From assembly GCF_900167055.1 (NCBI RefSeq), contig NZ_FUXP01000002.1, positions 237,980 to 301,979 of the forward strand: a stretch of 64,000 nt of DNA, given 5' to 3'. Both the position numbers and the translations under genes were made by a program. This DNA is from Lysobacter spongiicola DSM 21749 (GTDB taxonomy: Bacteria; Pseudomonadota; Gammaproteobacteria; Xanthomonadales; Xanthomonadaceae). Positions 30,865 through 41,345 of the stretch are shown piece after piece (position 1 is the first letter of the stretch; every line of letters starts with the position of its first letter). The notes under the pieces are model-generated. The model did not search any database and was not told the origin of the DNA. It was given only the letters and a program-made list of their open reading frames with translations.

Positions 30865-32676
30865 ATGTCCGCCACCGCACCCGCCGCGCCACCCGCGCCG
30901 CTGCCGCCCGACAAGACCGAACTGCTCCAGCGCCTGACCGAAGGGCTGGATGCCAACGGGTTGTGGTGGCTGTCGGGCTACGCGGCCGGCCGCGCCAGTG
31001 GTATCGCCGCGCCGCTGCCGGGTACCGATGCCCCGCCCTCGCAGCAGGCGCAACCGGCGACGGTGGTCTACGGCAGCCAGACCGGCAACGCCAAGCGGAT
31101 CGGCGAAGCGCTGGCGCGGAAGCTCGAAGCCGATGGCGTTCCGGCGCGCCTGCTCCGGGCCGACCGCTACCCGACCCGGGAGCTGAAGGACGAGCGGCAG
31201 ATGTTCCTCGTCTTCAGCACCCAGGGCGACGGTGAGCCCTCGGACGATGCGCGGGCACTGGTCGAGTTCATCCTCGGCAAGCGCGCGCCGAAGCTCCCGG
31301 GGCTCCACTTCGCGGTGCTGGGACTTGGCGATTCCAGCTATCCGGAGTTCTGCGCGATCGGCAGGCAACTGGACGAGCGGCTCGAATCACTGGGCGCGAC
31401 GCGCATGTTCGCGCGTGCCGATGCCGACCTGGACATCGAGACGGTGTCCGATCCCTGGCTGCAGCAGGCCAATGCCGCTGCGCGCGAATCCCTGCCGGCA
31501 CGACCGCCGCGCGCAACGGTCACCACCCTGCATCCCGCGCCACCGGCGTTCGGGCGGGACCGGCCGTTCCCTTCCCCTGTGCTGGCGAACCTGCCGCTCA
31601 CCGCCCCGGCGGGCCCGCGCCACCGCAGCGACCGCGACATCCGCCACCTGGAGCTGTCGCTGGAAGGGTCCGGCCTCAGCTACGAACCGGGCGATGCACT
31701 GGGCGTGTGGCCGGAGAACCCGCCCGCACTGGTCGAAGCGGTGCTGGACACGCTGAGCCTGGATGGCGACAGCGTCGTCGGACACGGCGGTACCGAGCTG
31801 CCCCTGCACCAGTGGCTGTCCCGGAAGCTGGAGCTCACCCGCCTGACCCGGCCATTCCTCGCCCGCCATGCCGAGCTCAGTGGAAGCGAGGCGCTGCAGA
31901 ACCTGCTGCAACCCGCCGGAGCCAGCGGACTGTCCACCTTGCTCGCCACGCACCAGACGATCGACCTGTTGCAGGCCCACCCGGCGCACTGGACGCCCGA
32001 AGCGCTGGTCGCCGCCCTGCGTCCGTTGGCGCCCCGTCTCTACTCCATCGCCTCCAGCCAGAAGGAAGTGGGCGAAGAGGCGCACCTCACCGTCGCCCAC
32101 GTCGACTATCGGCTGGAGGGCCAGCAGCGTTGGGGCGCGGCCTCGCACTTCCTCGCCGGCCGGTCGGACGAGGGCGCGGTACCGGTCTACATCGAAGCCA
32201 ACGAGCGCTTCCGGCTGCCCGCTGACCCGGCACGGGACATCGTCATGATCGGACCCGGCACCGGCGTCGCGCCGTTCCGCGGGTTCCTGCAGGACCGCAC
32301 GGCGACCGGCGCATCGGGACGCAACTGGCTGGTGTTCGGCAACCCACACCTCCGCACCGATTTCCTCTACCAGACCGAGTGGCAGCAGGCACTGCGCGAT
32401 GGCCGGCTGGACCGGCTGGACCTGGCGTTCTCGCGCGACCAGGCCGAGAAGGTCTACGTGCAGCAGCGGCTGCTGGAACAGGGCCGCCGGTTGCACGAAT
32501 GGATCGAAGGCGGCGCCCACGTCTACGTGTGCGGCGACGCCAGCCGGATGGCCCGGGACGTACACGAGGCACTGACCGTCGCCATCGCCACCCACGGCGG
32601 GCTGTCCCGGGAGGACGCCGCCGCCCGACTCGAAGAGATGCAGCAACAGGGCCGCTACGCCCGGGACGTGTACTGA
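30865..32676 (+). CDS. cysJ: Assimilatory sulfite reductase flavoprotein CysJ
   Basis: A 603-residue CysJ: an N-terminal tail, flavodoxin domain (about 65-205) starting [18 protein letters not shown]-binding region with [13 protein letters not shown]-binding [16 protein letters not shown] and the terminal YARDVY. It takes electrons from NADPH and hands them to CysI for six-electron reduction of sulfite to sulfide. First of three overlapping genes cysJ-cysI-cysH; the cysI ATG overlaps its stop. Upstream is the terminator of the M20 gene, so the promoter lies within about 95 bases. Confidence 0.96.
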   Translation: MSATAPAAPPAPLPPDKTELLQRLTEGLDANGLWWLSGYAAGRASGIAAPLPGTDAPPSQQAQPATVVYGSQTGNAKRIGEALARKLEADGVPARLLRADRYPTRELKDERQMFLVFSTQGDGEPSDDARALVEFILGKRAPKLPGLHFAVLGLGDSSYPEFCAIGRQLDERLESLGATRMFARADADLDIETVSDPWLQQANAAARESLPARPPRATVTTLHPAPPAFGRDRPFPSPVLANLPLTAPAGPRHRSDRDIRHLELSLEGSGLSYEPGDALGVWPENPPALVEAVLDTLSLDGDSVVGHGGTELPLHQWLSRKLELTRLTRPFLARHAELSGSEALQNLLQPAGASGLSTLLATHQTIDLLQAHPAHWTPEALVAALRPLAPRLYSIASSQKEVGEEAHLTVAHVDYRLEGQQRWGAASHFLAGRSDEGAVPVYIEANERFRLPADPARDIVMIGPGTGVAPFRGFLQDRTATGASGRNWLVFGNPHLRTDFLYQTEWQQALRDGRLDRLDLAFSRDQAEKVYVQQRLLEQGRRLHEWIEGGAHVYVCGDASRMARDVHEALTVAIATHGGLSREDAAARLEEMQQQGRYARDVY

Positions 32677-34388
32677 TGGGCAGCCATTCCGTCGAAGACA
32701 TCAAGCGCGCCAGCCGTGGCCTGCGCGGCAGCCTGGTGGCGTCGCTCGCCGACTCGGCCACCGGCGGCCTGCGCGAGGACGACCTGGTGCTGATCAAGCT
32801 GCACGGCAGCTACCAGCAGGACGACCGCGACCTGCGCGAGGCCCGGCGCCAGGCACGGCTGGAACCGGCGCACAGCTTCATGATCCGGACCCGCACGCCC
32901 GGTGGCGTGGTCACCCCCCGGCAGTGGCTCCAGCTCGACGCGATCGCGACCACCTATGCCGAGCGCGGGCTGCGCATCACCACCCGGCAGGCCTTCCAGT
33001 TCCACGGCGTCATCAAGTCGGACCTGAAGAAGACCATGCAGGCGATCAACGCCGCGATGATCGACACCATCGCCGCCTGCGGGGACGTCACCCGCAACAT
33101 CGCGGTGGCCGCCAATCCGCAGGTCTCCGCGGTGCATGCGCGGGTACACGCAGACGCCGCGGGGCTGTCGACGCACCTGCTGCCACGCACGCGTGCCTAC
33201 CACGAGATCTGGCTGGACGAGCAACCGGTGGTGGCTGCGCCTGCGGAGGATGAGCCGATCTACGGGCAGACCTACCTGCCGCGCAAGTTCAAGATCGGCT
33301 TCGCGGTCCCGCCACGGAACGACGTCGACGTCTTCTCCCAGGACCTGGGCTTCATCGCCATCGTCGAGGACGGCGCACTGGTCGGCTACAACGCGACCAT
33401 CGGTGGCGGCATGGGCATGACCCATGGCGACCCGGACACCTACCCCCGCCTGGGGGACGTGCTGGGCTTCCTGGAGCCATCGCAACTGGTCGTGTTCGCC
33501 GAGGCGGTGGTGACCACGCAGCGCGACTTCGGCAACCGCCAGGCCCGCAAGCGCGCGCGGCTGAAATACACCGTCGACGACCACGGCCTGGACACCATCC
33601 GCGCCGAGATCGAACGGCGCGCGGGTTTCGCACTTGCGCCGGCGCGTGCCTTCGGCTTCGAACACAACGGCGACCGCTTCGGCTGGACCGAAGGCGAGGA
33701 CGGCCGCGGCCACCTGACACTCCGCATCGTCGCCGGACGGATCGTCGATGGCGAGGGCGTCACCCACCTGACCGGCCTGCGCGAAATCGCCGCCGAGCTG
33801 GAGGCGGTGGACGGGGCGGAATTCCGCATGACGCCCAACCAGAACCTGACGATCGCCAACATCCCGCCGGAGTTGCGCGCGTCGATCGATGCCCGCGTCG
33901 CCCGCCATGGCCTGGACGGGCATCGCAGCGCCTCGCCGTTGCGCCTCAACGCGCTTGCCTGCGTTGCGCTGCCGACGTGCGGGCTGGCGATGGCCGAAGC
34001 CGAGCGGTACCTGCCGCGCCTGCTGGACGAGGTGGAAGGACTGCTGGGACGCCACGGCCTGCTCGATGCACCCATCCACCTGCGCATCAGCGGTTGCCCG
34101 AACGGCTGCTCCCGACCGTATCTCGGCGAGATCGCGCTGGTCGGCAAGGCGCCCGGCCGATACAACCTGATGCTCGGAGCGGACCACCGCGGGCAACGGC
34201 TCAATACCCTGTATCGGGAAAACATCGACGAGGCCGCGATCCTGGAAGCGCTGGATCCACTGCTGGCCCGCTACGCGACAGAGCGCGGCACCACGCCCCA
34301 TGGCACGGAAGGCTTCGGCGACTTCCTGCTGCGCACCGGCGTCGTGGCGCCGCCGGCACGTCGGATCGACATCGAGGTGACGGCATGA
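32676..34388 (+). CDS. cysI: Assimilatory sulfite reductase haemoprotein CysI
   Basis: A 570-residue CysI with the duplicated sulfite/nitrite reductase fold. The four cysteines that bind the [4Fe-4S] cluster coupled to sirohaem are present: C429 and C435 (CVALPTC), C474 and C478 (CPNGC). RTRTPGG and the [10 protein letters not shown] segments are as in E. coli CysI. The sirohaem needed is made by CysG, encoded 1.9 kb downstream. The stop overlaps the cysH start by four bases. Confidence 0.97.
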   Translation: MGSHSVEDIKRASRGLRGSLVASLADSATGGLREDDLVLIKLHGSYQQDDRDLREARRQARLEPAHSFMIRTRTPGGVVTPRQWLQLDAIATTYAERGLRITTRQAFQFHGVIKSDLKKTMQAINAAMIDTIAACGDVTRNIAVAANPQVSAVHARVHADAAGLSTHLLPRTRAYHEIWLDEQPVVAAPAEDEPIYGQTYLPRKFKIGFAVPPRNDVDVFSQDLGFIAIVEDGALVGYNATIGGGMGMTHGDPDTYPRLGDVLGFLEPSQLVVFAEAVVTTQRDFGNRQARKRARLKYTVDDHGLDTIRAEIERRAGFALAPARAFGFEHNGDRFGWTEGEDGRGHLTLRIVAGRIVDGEGVTHLTGLREIAAELEAVDGAEFRMTPNQNLTIANIPPELRASIDARVARHGLDGHRSASPLRLNALACVALPTCGLAMAEAERYLPRLLDEVEGLLGRHGLLDAPIHLRISGCPNGCSRPYLGEIALVGKAPGRYNLMLGADHRGQRLNTLYRENIDEAAILEALDPLLARYATERGTTPHGTEGFGDFLLRTGVVAPPARRIDIEVTA

Positions 34389-35134
34389 GGCCTCCCTCCC
34401 TTCCCGATCCCGGTGCTCCGCGCGCGCTGCGCGAACTCAACCACTGGCTGACCGGACGCACCGCCGCCGAGCGCGTGGCATGGGCGCTGGCGCACGCACC
34501 GGGCCGGCATGCGCTGTCGTCGAGTTTCGGTGCCCAGGCGGCGGTCTCGCTGCACATGGTGACCCGGCAGGCGCCCGAGGTTCCCGTGCTGCTGGTCGAT
34601 ACCGGCTACCTGTTCCCGCAGACCCACGCCTTCATCGCGCAGATGACCGAGCGCCTGCGGCTGAACCTCCAGGTCTACCGGCCCCGACCGGCCGATGCGT
34701 GGGACAGCGAAGCCGTGGCGCGGCTGGAGGCGATGGGCGTGGAGGGCCTGGACCGCTACAACCGCGTGCACAAGGTCGAGCCGATGCGGCGTGGCCTGGC
34801 GGAGCTTGGCGTCGGCACCTGGATCGCCGGCCTGCGCCGCAGCCAGTCCGCGAGCCGTTCGGAGCTGGACATCCTGCAGGTCCAGGATGGTCGCTGGAAG
34901 CTTCACCCGCTGGCGGACTGGGGCGACCGCGAGGTCTGGCAGTATCTCCAGCGCCACCAGCTGCCCTACCACCCGCTCTGGCACGACGGCTACGTCTCCA
35001 TCGGCGACGTGCACTCCACCCGCAGGCTGGAGCCCGGGATGCGCGAAGAGGACACCCGGTTCTTCGGGCTCAAGCGCGAGTGCGGGCTGCATGTCGACGA
35101 CGGTGCCGGGAGCAGCGCCGAAGAGGCGGCATAG
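34385..35134 (+). CDS. cysH: Phosphoadenylyl-sulfate (PAPS) reductase CysH
   Basis: A 249-residue Cys[15 protein letters not shown] (nucleotide site), [13 protein letters not shown], and the catalytic KRECGLH with C233. The CC...CXXC pairs that hold a cluster in APS reductases are absent, so this is the thioredoxin-dependent PAPS-type enzyme. It makes sulfite for CysJI. ATP sulfurylase and APS kinase genes (cysDNC) are not in the window. It is convergent with the cysB-like gene 15 bases away. Confidence 0.96.
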   Translation: MRPPSLPDPGAPRALRELNHWLTGRTAAERVAWALAHAPGRHALSSSFGAQAAVSLHMVTRQAPEVPVLLVDTGYLFPQTHAFIAQMTERLRLNLQVYRPRPADAWDSEAVARLEAMGVEGLDRYNRVHKVEPMRRGLAELGVGTWIAGLRRSQSASRSELDILQVQDGRWKLHPLADWGDREVWQYLQRHQLPYHPLWHDGYVSIGDVHSTRRLEPGMREEDTRFFGLKRECGLHVDDGAGSSAEEAA

Positions 35135-35149
35135 CCACCCCGGCGGCGC

Positions 35150-36136
35150 TCAGCTGGTGATCGACTGGCTCAGCTCGATCCAGCCGGGCGCAACGGGCCA
35201 ATCGGCCTGCTGGTTGCCTTCCACCACCCGGCGCAGGTCACGGCGGTCGATCTGCGGCGCCACCTCACGCAGCAGGTCCAGCGCGTAGTCGCGCAACACC
35301 CGGGCACGCGGAATCACCGCCCAGGTGGTGCACTCGGGCAGGCTCGGGGGTGCCGGCAGGTCGCGCAGGTCACCGTCCAGACCCGCCCCGATCGCCATTT
35401 CGGCCAGCACGCCGACGCCCAGCCCGGCGCGGACGTAGGTCTTGATCAGGTCGGCGTCGCGCGCAGTCATCGCCAGTTGCGGCTCGAAACCCGCGGCCGT
35501 GAATGCCCGTCGCAGCGAAGACTCCGGCCGCACCGACGATTCATAGCTCACCAGCGGATACCGGGACAGCTCGGCCAGCGTCGGCGCGCGGTCCAGCCCC
35601 GCCAATGCGTGGTTGCCGGGGACCAGCACCCGGCGCCGCCAACGGAACAGCGGGACCGCGATGCCGCCCTCGGGCATCTGCCCGGCGGTGCTGAGCACGG
35701 CCATGTCGGCGGCGCCGTGGGCCAGCTGGGGCAGCACTTCGCCATCGGCCACCGGCTCCAGGTGCACGCTCACCTGCGGATAGTCGCGCTTGACCCGAGC
35801 GATCGCCGCGGGCAGCACGTGCCGGGCCTGGGTGTGGGTGGTGACCAGCACCAGACGCCCGACGTGCTCGCCACGCTCGTTCGCGGCCAAGCTGCGGATG
35901 TTGCCAGCCTCCTCCAGGATGCGGCGCGCATGCGCCAGCACCCGCTCACCGGCGGGCGCCACCGAATCCAGGCTCCGCCCCTTGCGCACGAACAGCTGGA
36001 AACCGAGCTCGTCCTCCAGTTGCTTGAGCTGCTTGGACAGGCCCGGCTGGGTGGCATGTACGCGCTCGGCAGCGACGGTGATGTTCAACCCGGCGTCGGC
36101 AATGGCGACGAGGTAGCGGAGCTGTGTAAGGGTCAT
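35150..36136 (-). CDS. cysB: LysR-family regulator, CysB-like
   Basis: A 328-residue LysR regulator: winged helix-turn-helix at residues 1-60 (MTLTQLRYLVAIADAGLN, ATQPGLSKQLKQLEDELGFQLF) and a ligand domain with TTHTQARHVLP and VLAEMAI as in CysB/Cbl. CysB binds N-acetylserine or O-acetylserine and activates sulfate assimilation genes. It sits between cysJIH and divergent cysG, so it probably controls both sides. The start is set by the family N-terminus. Its mRNA may be leaderless (see the -10 element at 36146). Confidence 0.92.
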   Translation of the reverse strand: MTLTQLRYLVAIADAGLNITVAAERVHATQPGLSKQLKQLEDELGFQLFVRKGRSLDSVAPAGERVLAHARRILEEAGNIRSLAANERGEHVGRLVLVTTHTQARHVLPAAIARVKRDYPQVSVHLEPVADGEVLPQLAHGAADMAVLSTAGQMPEGGIAVPLFRWRRRVLVPGNHALAGLDRAPTLAELSRYPLVSYESSVRPESSLRRAFTAAGFEPQLAMTARDADLIKTYVRAGLGVGVLAEMAIGAGLDGDLRDLPAPPSLPECTTWAVIPRARVLRDYALDLLREVAPQIDRRDLRRVVEGNQQADWPVAPGWIELSQSITS

Positions 36137-36145
36137 GGCGGCGCC

Positions 36146-36151
36146 ATTGTA
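36146..36151 (-). promoter_or_regulatory. Probable -10 element of the cysB-like gene
   Basis: TACAAT on the minus strand lies only 10 bases before the ATG at 36136, placing the transcription start within a few bases of, or at, the start codon. No good -35 is seen. The 172-base divergent region 36137-36308 also serves cysG. Confidence 0.45.
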
Positions 36152-36308
36152 TCGCTTGATTCGGATGGATGGATTTATACCGCGCACGGCCCGTCCGGTG
36201 GACCGGCTCCTTATGCCATCGCGGCATGTGGGCAGGCGTCGCCACCATTTCCCCGGCCGATGACGCCCCGGTAGCGTCGGTGGCCCATTATCCGGCCAGC
36301 CGACCACC

Positions 36309-37757
36309 ATGACCGCGCGCCCACCCACGCCCCCCCTGTTCCCGATGTTCGCGGACCTCCGCGACCGGGATGTGCTCGTGGTGGGTGGGGGCACAGTAGC
36401 GCGACGCAAGGTGGCGGCGCTGCTCGACTCCGGTGCCCGGGTGACGGTCGGCGCGCCGGCACTCGAACCTGAGCTGGCGCGGTGGGCGCGCAAGGGCCGC
36501 ATCACCCATCGGAGCGGCCGTTTCGAGCCGCACTGGCTGGACCGGGTCTGGCTGGCGATTGCCGCCACGGACGAAGCATCCACCAACGAGGCGGTCGCCG
36601 CGGCGGGCGAAGCGCGCCGGGTATGGGTCAACGTGGTCGACGAGGCGGCGCTGTCGACCTTCCAGGTTCCGGCCAGGATCGAGCGCGGGCCGTTGCAGTT
36701 GGCCATCTCCAGTGGTGGTGCGGCGCCGATGCTAGCGCGTGCGCTGCGGGAGCGGCTGGAGCGGCAGTTGGACCCGTCACTGGGAAGCCTCGCCGAATTC
36801 CTGTCGCTGCACCGGCGCCGCATCCGTGCCCGGTTTGCCCACATGGGTGCGCGCCGGCGCTTCTTCGACCAGGTCCTGTCCGGGCCATTGCCGGACCTGT
36901 TGCGGCGCGGCCGCCTGGATGAAGCCACGCACACGCTGGAGCAGGCGCTCGCCGGCGGCGACACCGGCACCCGCGGTTCGGTGGTGCTGGTGGGCGCCGG
37001 CCCGGGCGACCCGGGCCTGCTGACACTGCGTGCCCTCAGGGTGCTCAACGAGGCCGACGTGATCCTCCACGACCGGCTGGTCGGCGCCGGGGTGCTGGCG
37101 CTGGCGCGCCGGGATGCGGAGCTGGTGGAAGTCGGCAAGCAGGCCGGCAACCATCACGCCACGCAGGACCAGATCCATGCGCTGATGCTGGAACATGCCC
37201 GCGCTGGACGCCGGGTGGTGCGCCTGAAGGGCGGTGACCCGTTCGTGTTCGGCCGCGGCGGTGAGGAGCTGCAATTCCTTCGCGGATACGGCATCGATTA
37301 CGAAGTGGTCCCTGGCATCACCGCGGCCCTGGCTTGCGCCGCCTACGCCGGGATCCCCTTGACCCACCGCGACCATGCGCAGTCGGTGCGGCTGCTGACG
37401 GCCCACTGCAGCGGCTCGCGCGATGCGCTGGACTGGAAGGCGTTGGCCGCCGACCGCCAAACCCTCGCGATCTACATGGGCGTGGCCGGGCTGGAGGACT
37501 TCAGCGCGCGCCTGATCGCGCACGGACGGGCACCCTCCACCCCGGTCGCGATCATCGAAAACGGCTCGCTCCCCCAGCAGCGGGTAATTGCCACCACCCT
37601 GGCCTCCGCCGCCAATGCCGCGCGCACCCACGCCGTCGAATCACCAGCGCTGCTGATCATCGGCGAAGTGGCGGCGCTGGCCGGACAACTGCACTGGTTC
37701 GGCGTACCGCCGCGGGTCGGCCCGGCGCCGTCAGCGGACATCCCCCGCGCCGCCTGA
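36309..37757 (+). CDS. cysG: Sirohaem synthase CysG
   Basis: A 482-residue trifunctional enzyme. The N-terminal half is the precorrin-2 dehydrogenase/ferrochelatase, with NAD motif [12 protein letters not shown] (about 24-35) and [11 protein letters not shown]; the C-terminal half (from about 224) is uroporphyrinogen-III methyltransferase with [28 protein letters not shown] and VPGIT. It makes the sirohaem of CysI from uroporphyrinogen III. It is divergent from the cysB-like gene and 33 bases before cysK. Confidence 0.96.
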   Translation: MTARPPTPPLFPMFADLRDRDVLVVGGGTVARRKVAALLDSGARVTVGAPALEPELARWARKGRITHRSGRFEPHWLDRVWLAIAATDEASTNEAVAAAGEARRVWVNVVDEAALSTFQVPARIERGPLQLAISSGGAAPMLARALRERLERQLDPSLGSLAEFLSLHRRRIRARFAHMGARRRFFDQVLSGPLPDLLRRGRLDEATHTLEQALAGGDTGTRGSVVLVGAGPGDPGLLTLRALRVLNEADVILHDRLVGAGVLALARRDAELVEVGKQAGNHHATQDQIHALMLEHARAGRRVVRLKGGDPFVFGRGGEELQFLRGYGIDYEVVPGITAALACAAYAGIPLTHRDHAQSVRLLTAHCSGSRDALDWKALAADRQTLAIYMGVAGLEDFSARLIAHGRAPSTPVAIIENGSLPQQRVIATTLASAANAARTHAVESPALLIIGEVAALAGQLHWFGVPPRVGPAPSADIPRAA

Positions 37758-37790
37758 GGCAGCGCGCAATCCTTTTTTCCGGAGCACGAC

Positions 37791-38765
37791 ATGGCCATTC
37801 ACGACAGCATCCTCGACACCATCGGCTCGACCCCGATCATCAAGCTCAACCGGGTCGCCCCATCGCATGTGTCGCTCTACGCCAAGATCGAGGCGTTCAA
37901 CCCCGGCGGATCGGTCAAGGACCGCCTGGCGCTGGCGATCATCCTCGATGCCGAGCGCAGCGGCGCGCTGAAGCCGGGACAGACCGTGGTGGAGGCGACC
38001 TCCGGCAATACCGGCATCGCCCTGGCCATGGTCTGTGCCGCACGCGGATATCCGTTCGTCGCGGTGATGACCGAGACCTTCTCGATCGAACGCCGCAAGC
38101 TGATGCGCGCATACGGCGCGCGGGTGATCCTGACACCGGCGGCCGAACGTGGCACCGGCATGGTGCGCAAGGCGGCCGAACTGGCCGAGCGCCATGGCTG
38201 GTTCCTGGCCCGGCAGTTCGAGAACCCGGCCAACCCCGCCTGGCATCGCAACACCACCGCACCGGAGATCCTGCGGGATTTTGCCGGCCGCCGGCTCGAC
38301 CACTTCGTCAGCGGCTGGGGCACCGGCGGCACGCTGACCGGCGTCGGCCAGGTGTTGAAGACGGCACGGCCGGAGTTGCGGGTGGTGGCCGCCGAGCCTG
38401 CCGGCGCCGCGCTGCTGACCGGCACCGAGTGGCAGCCCCACAAGATCCAGGGCTGGACACCGGATTTCATTCCTGCGGTGCTGGACCGCTCGGTGGTCGA
38501 CGACATCCGCCGGGTGGACGAGCTCGCCGCGCGCGATACCGCACGCCGCCTGGCGTCCGAGGAAGGCATCTTCGTCGGTCTGTCGGCCGGGGCCACCGTG
38601 GCCGCAGCCCTGCAGGTCGCGGAACAGGCCGCGCAAGGCACCGTGCTGCTGGCGATGCTGCCCGACACCGGCGAGCGCTATCTGTCGACGTTCCTGTTCG
38701 AAGGCGTTGCCGATGGCTCGGACGACGAGTGGCTGGCTTCGCTGGATGCGGCCGTGGCGGCCTGA
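37791..38765 (+). CDS. cysK: Cysteine synthase A (O-acetylserine sulfhydrylase)
   Basis: A 324-residue PLP enzyme: PLP lysine K43 in NPGGSVKDR, the TSGNTG loop (70-75), and GTGGTLTGVG near 185. It joins sulfide with O-acetylserine to give cysteine, the last step served by the cys genes here. The C-terminus (DTGERYLSTFLFEG) fits CysK rather than CysM. A GGAG ribosome site lies upstream of the ATG. Probably cotranscribed with cysG. Confidence 0.95.
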   Translation: MAIHDSILDTIGSTPIIKLNRVAPSHVSLYAKIEAFNPGGSVKDRLALAIILDAERSGALKPGQTVVEATSGNTGIALAMVCAARGYPFVAVMTETFSIERRKLMRAYGARVILTPAAERGTGMVRKAAELAERHGWFLARQFENPANPAWHRNTTAPEILRDFAGRRLDHFVSGWGTGGTLTGVGQVLKTARPELRVVAAEPAGAALLTGTEWQPHKIQGWTPDFIPAVLDRSVVDDIRRVDELAARDTARRLASEEGIFVGLSAGATVAAALQVAEQAAQGTVLLAMLPDTGERYLSTFLFEGVADGSDDEWLASLDAAVAA

Positions 38766-38838
38766 GCGGCCGGCGATTCCCGCGCGGACATCGGCTCGCT
38801 ACCCTGTTCGCCTGCGGACGCCGCGTCCGGGAGAGCCC

Positions 38839-39888
38839 ATGATCCAGCCCGCCCCTCAATCCGGCGACCACGCCGACACCGATCACACCGACGAAGCCCG
38901 GGCACAGGCGCGCCTGGACTGGGCCCGGTCCGCGACCGCGGATGCCAACCTGCACCTCGAGCGCGCGTCCGCCGATGCGGGCTTCCGCAGCTATTGGCGG
39001 GCAACCAGCCCCACTGCGGCGTCGGGCCACAGCCGGATCGTCATGGACTCTCCACCCGCGCTGGAGGACGTACGCCCCTGGCTGCGAATGCACGAACTTC
39101 TGGACCGTGGCGGCGTACGCGTCCCCCGCATCCTCGCCGCCGATCCGGAGGCCGGTTTCCTGCTGCTGGAGGACCTCGGCGCCCACACCTACCTGCACGT
39201 AATCGATGCCGAGAACGCCGACGCCATGATGGCCGGCGCCATCGACCAGCTGCTGAAGCTGCAGGCGATCGAATGCCCGGCCGACCTGCCGACCTACGAC
39301 CAGCCGATGCTCCAGCGCGAGCTGCGCCTGTTCGACCAGTGGTTCCTCGGCGAGCACCTGGGCGTGGCGCTGTCCGATGAGGAGTCACTAGCGCTGGCGG
39401 CCATCTACGAGCACCTGGTCGAGGCGGCGCTGGCGCAGCCGCGGGTGCTGGTGCACCGCGACTACATGCCGCGCAACCTGATGCCGGCCGCCGACGGCCC
39501 GGCCGTGCTCGATTTCCAGGACGCCGTGCTGGGCCCGGTCGCCTACGACCCGACCAGCCTGTTCAAGGACGCCTTCCTGAGCTGGCCGGCAGCGCGCGTT
39601 GCAGAGTGGCTTGGGCGCTACCACGCACGCGCACACGAGGCAGGGCTGCCGGTGCCGGGCCTGCAGCAGTTCCTGCTCGACGCCGAGCTGATCGGCGTAC
39701 AGCGCCACCTCAAGGTGCTGGGCATCTTCGCCCGCCTGCACCACCGCGATGGCAAACCGAAGTACCTGGCCGACGCGCCACGTTTCCTCGCCTACCTCGA
39801 CGAGGTGGTGCCGCGCCATGCCGCGCTCACGCCACTGATGCCGATCCTGGAACGGCATGTGAGGCCGGCACTGGCGGGACGCGCATGA
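38839..39888 (+). CDS. amgK: N-acetylmuramate/N-acetylglucosamine kinase AmgK
   Basis: A 349-residue aminoglycoside-phosphotransferase-fold kinase. Catalytic loop VHRDYMPRNLM with H206 and D208, and the DFQDA motif for Mg. With murU overlapping downstream (ATGA) it is the AmgK of the cell-wall recycling path known from Pseudomonas: it phosphorylates MurNAc at C1, so that UDP-MurNAc is made without de novo synthesis, bypassing the target of fosfomycin. The N-terminal 35 residues are acidic and not conserved in style. Confidence 0.92.
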   Translation: MIQPAPQSGDHADTDHTDEARAQARLDWARSATADANLHLERASADAGFRSYWRATSPTAASGHSRIVMDSPPALEDVRPWLRMHELLDRGGVRVPRILAADPEAGFLLLEDLGAHTYLHVIDAENADAMMAGAIDQLLKLQAIECPADLPTYDQPMLQRELRLFDQWFLGEHLGVALSDEESLALAAIYEHLVEAALAQPRVLVHRDYMPRNLMPAADGPAVLDFQDAVLGPVAYDPTSLFKDAFLSWPAARVAEWLGRYHARAHEAGLPVPGLQQFLLDAELIGVQRHLKVLGIFARLHHRDGKPKYLADAPRFLAYLDEVVPRHAALTPLMPILERHVRPALAGRA

Positions 39889-40613
39889 AGGCACTGGTGC
39901 TGGCCGCTGGACTTGGCGAGCGCATGCGCCCGCTCACGGAGCACACGCCCAAGCCACTGCTGGCGGCGGGTGGAAAACCGCTGGTCGAGTGGCACCTGGA
40001 GAAACTGGCCGCCATCGGCGTGCGCGAGGTGGTGCTCAATATCAGCTGGCTGGCCGGGCGCTTTCCGGAAGTACTCGGTGATGGCGAGCGCTGGGGCCTG
40101 CGGCTGCACCATGCCTACGAAGGCCCGACGCCGCTCGAAACCGGGGGCGGCATGCTCCGGGCGTTGCCCCTGCTCGCGGGACCGGATGGATCGGACGAAC
40201 CTTTCATTGCGGTCAACGGTGACATCTGGACCGACTACGACTTCAGCCGCCTTCCGCGCCAGCCCGCTGGAACGGCGCACCTGGTGCTGGTCGACAACCC
40301 CGCGCAACACCCCGGCGGTGATTTCGTGCTGGGCGCCGAGGGCCGGCTGGTCGAGAACGGTGCGCCTCGGCTCACCTTCGCCGGCATCGGCGTCTACCGG
40401 CCGTCGCTGTTCGAACGATGGCGGGAGGTGGTGGGTGACGCCGAGGGCGCCCACGACGACCCACCACGCTTCAAGCTCGCACCGCTTTTGCGGGAGGGGA
40501 TCTTGCGCGGCACGGTGGGCGGCGAACACCACCGCGGCCAGTGGACCGATGTCGGTACGCCGCAGCGTCTCGCCGAACTGGACGCGCGCCTGGGCCGGGC
40601 AGCCGGGGAATAA
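39885..40613 (+). CDS. murU: N-acetylmuramate alpha-1-phosphate uridylyltransferase MurU
   Basis: A 242-residue nucleotidyltransferase: signature LAAGLGERMRPLTEHTPKPLL (in two parts, residues 6-26), K at the sugar-phosphate site, NGDIWTDYD and GQWTDVGTPQRL at the end. It turns MurNAc-1-phosphate and UTP into UDP-MurNAc. It overlaps amgK by four bases and is convergent with hda three bases away, so the unit is just these two genes. Confidence 0.93.
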   Translation: MKALVLAAGLGERMRPLTEHTPKPLLAAGGKPLVEWHLEKLAAIGVREVVLNISWLAGRFPEVLGDGERWGLRLHHAYEGPTPLETGGGMLRALPLLAGPDGSDEPFIAVNGDIWTDYDFSRLPRQPAGTAHLVLVDNPAQHPGGDFVLGAEGRLVENGAPRLTFAGIGVYRPSLFERWREVVGDAEGAHDDPPRFKLAPLLREGILRGTVGGEHHRGQWTDVGTPQRLAELDARLGRAAGE

Positions 40614-40616
40614 CCC

Positions 40617-41345
40617 TCAGGCGCCGAGGACCTGGCGCAGGAATGGCACCGTGATCCGACGCTGCGCCGCCAGCGAAGCCCGGTCCAGTTGGTCCAGCAG
40701 CGCCGCCAGCCCGGCGAGGTCGCGCCCGACCCTGCGCAGCAGCCAACCGAGTGCCGGTTCTTCCAGCACCCAACCACGGCGCCTGGCCCGTTGGCGCAGC
40801 ACCTCTCGCCGTCCGCCATCGTCGAGCGGCTGCAGGCTTACCCGGGTGCATTGCGACAAGCGCGAGCGCAGGTCCGGCAACTGCAGTCCGAGACCATCGG
40901 GCGCGGCCTGCGCGGCATAGACCAGGCGGCTGCCCGCGGCGCGGGCCCGGTTGTGGGTATCGAACAGTGCGATCTCGTCGTCGGCGCAGCCGGCGATGGC
41001 CTCGAGTCCGTCGAGTGCGATGAGGTCATTGCCCTCCAGCGCTTCCAGTGCTTCACGCAAGCGCCCCGCCGCGGTGGCGAGCGGCAGGTAGGCCGCACGT
41101 CGCCCCGCCGCATCCGCGGCGGCACAGGCGCCGAGCATCAGGTGGGTCTTGCCGGTCCCCGGCGCCCCCGACAGGTACAGCCAGTCCCCTTCGCCGCCGA
41201 TCGCCAGCGCCCGCAACTGCTCGACCGCGCCCGGAGGCGCATCGACGAACGTGTCCAGCCGCTGGTCGGCCGGATAGCGCAGCGCCAGCGGCAACTGCGC
41301 GACCGGCGGTGCGCCCGGCGTCCGCCCCGGGGTCGTGGGTTTCAC
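40617..41345 (-). CDS. hda: DnaA regulatory inactivator Hda
   Basis: A 242-residue AAA+ protein homologous to the ATPase part of DnaA. The N-terminal QLPLALRY (about 17-24) is the beta-clamp binding motif; Walker A is GAPGTGKT (60-67), Walker B LIALDGLEAI. With the clamp it stimulates hydrolysis of DnaA-bound ATP to stop re-initiation. The GTG start at 41345 is chosen because it is preceded by GGAGGCGGA and overlaps the permease stop (GTGA). Confidence 0.93.
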   Translation of the reverse strand: MKPTTPGRTPGAPPVAQLPLALRYPADQRLDTFVDAPPGAVEQLRALAIGGEGDWLYLSGAPGTGKTHLMLGACAAADAAGRRAAYLPLATAAGRLREALEALEGNDLIALDGLEAIAGCADDEIALFDTHNRARAAGSRLVYAAQAAPDGLGLQLPDLRSRLSQCTRVSLQPLDDGGRREVLRQRARRRGWVLEEPALGWLLRRVGRDLAGLAALLDQLDRASLAAQRRITVPFLRQVLGA

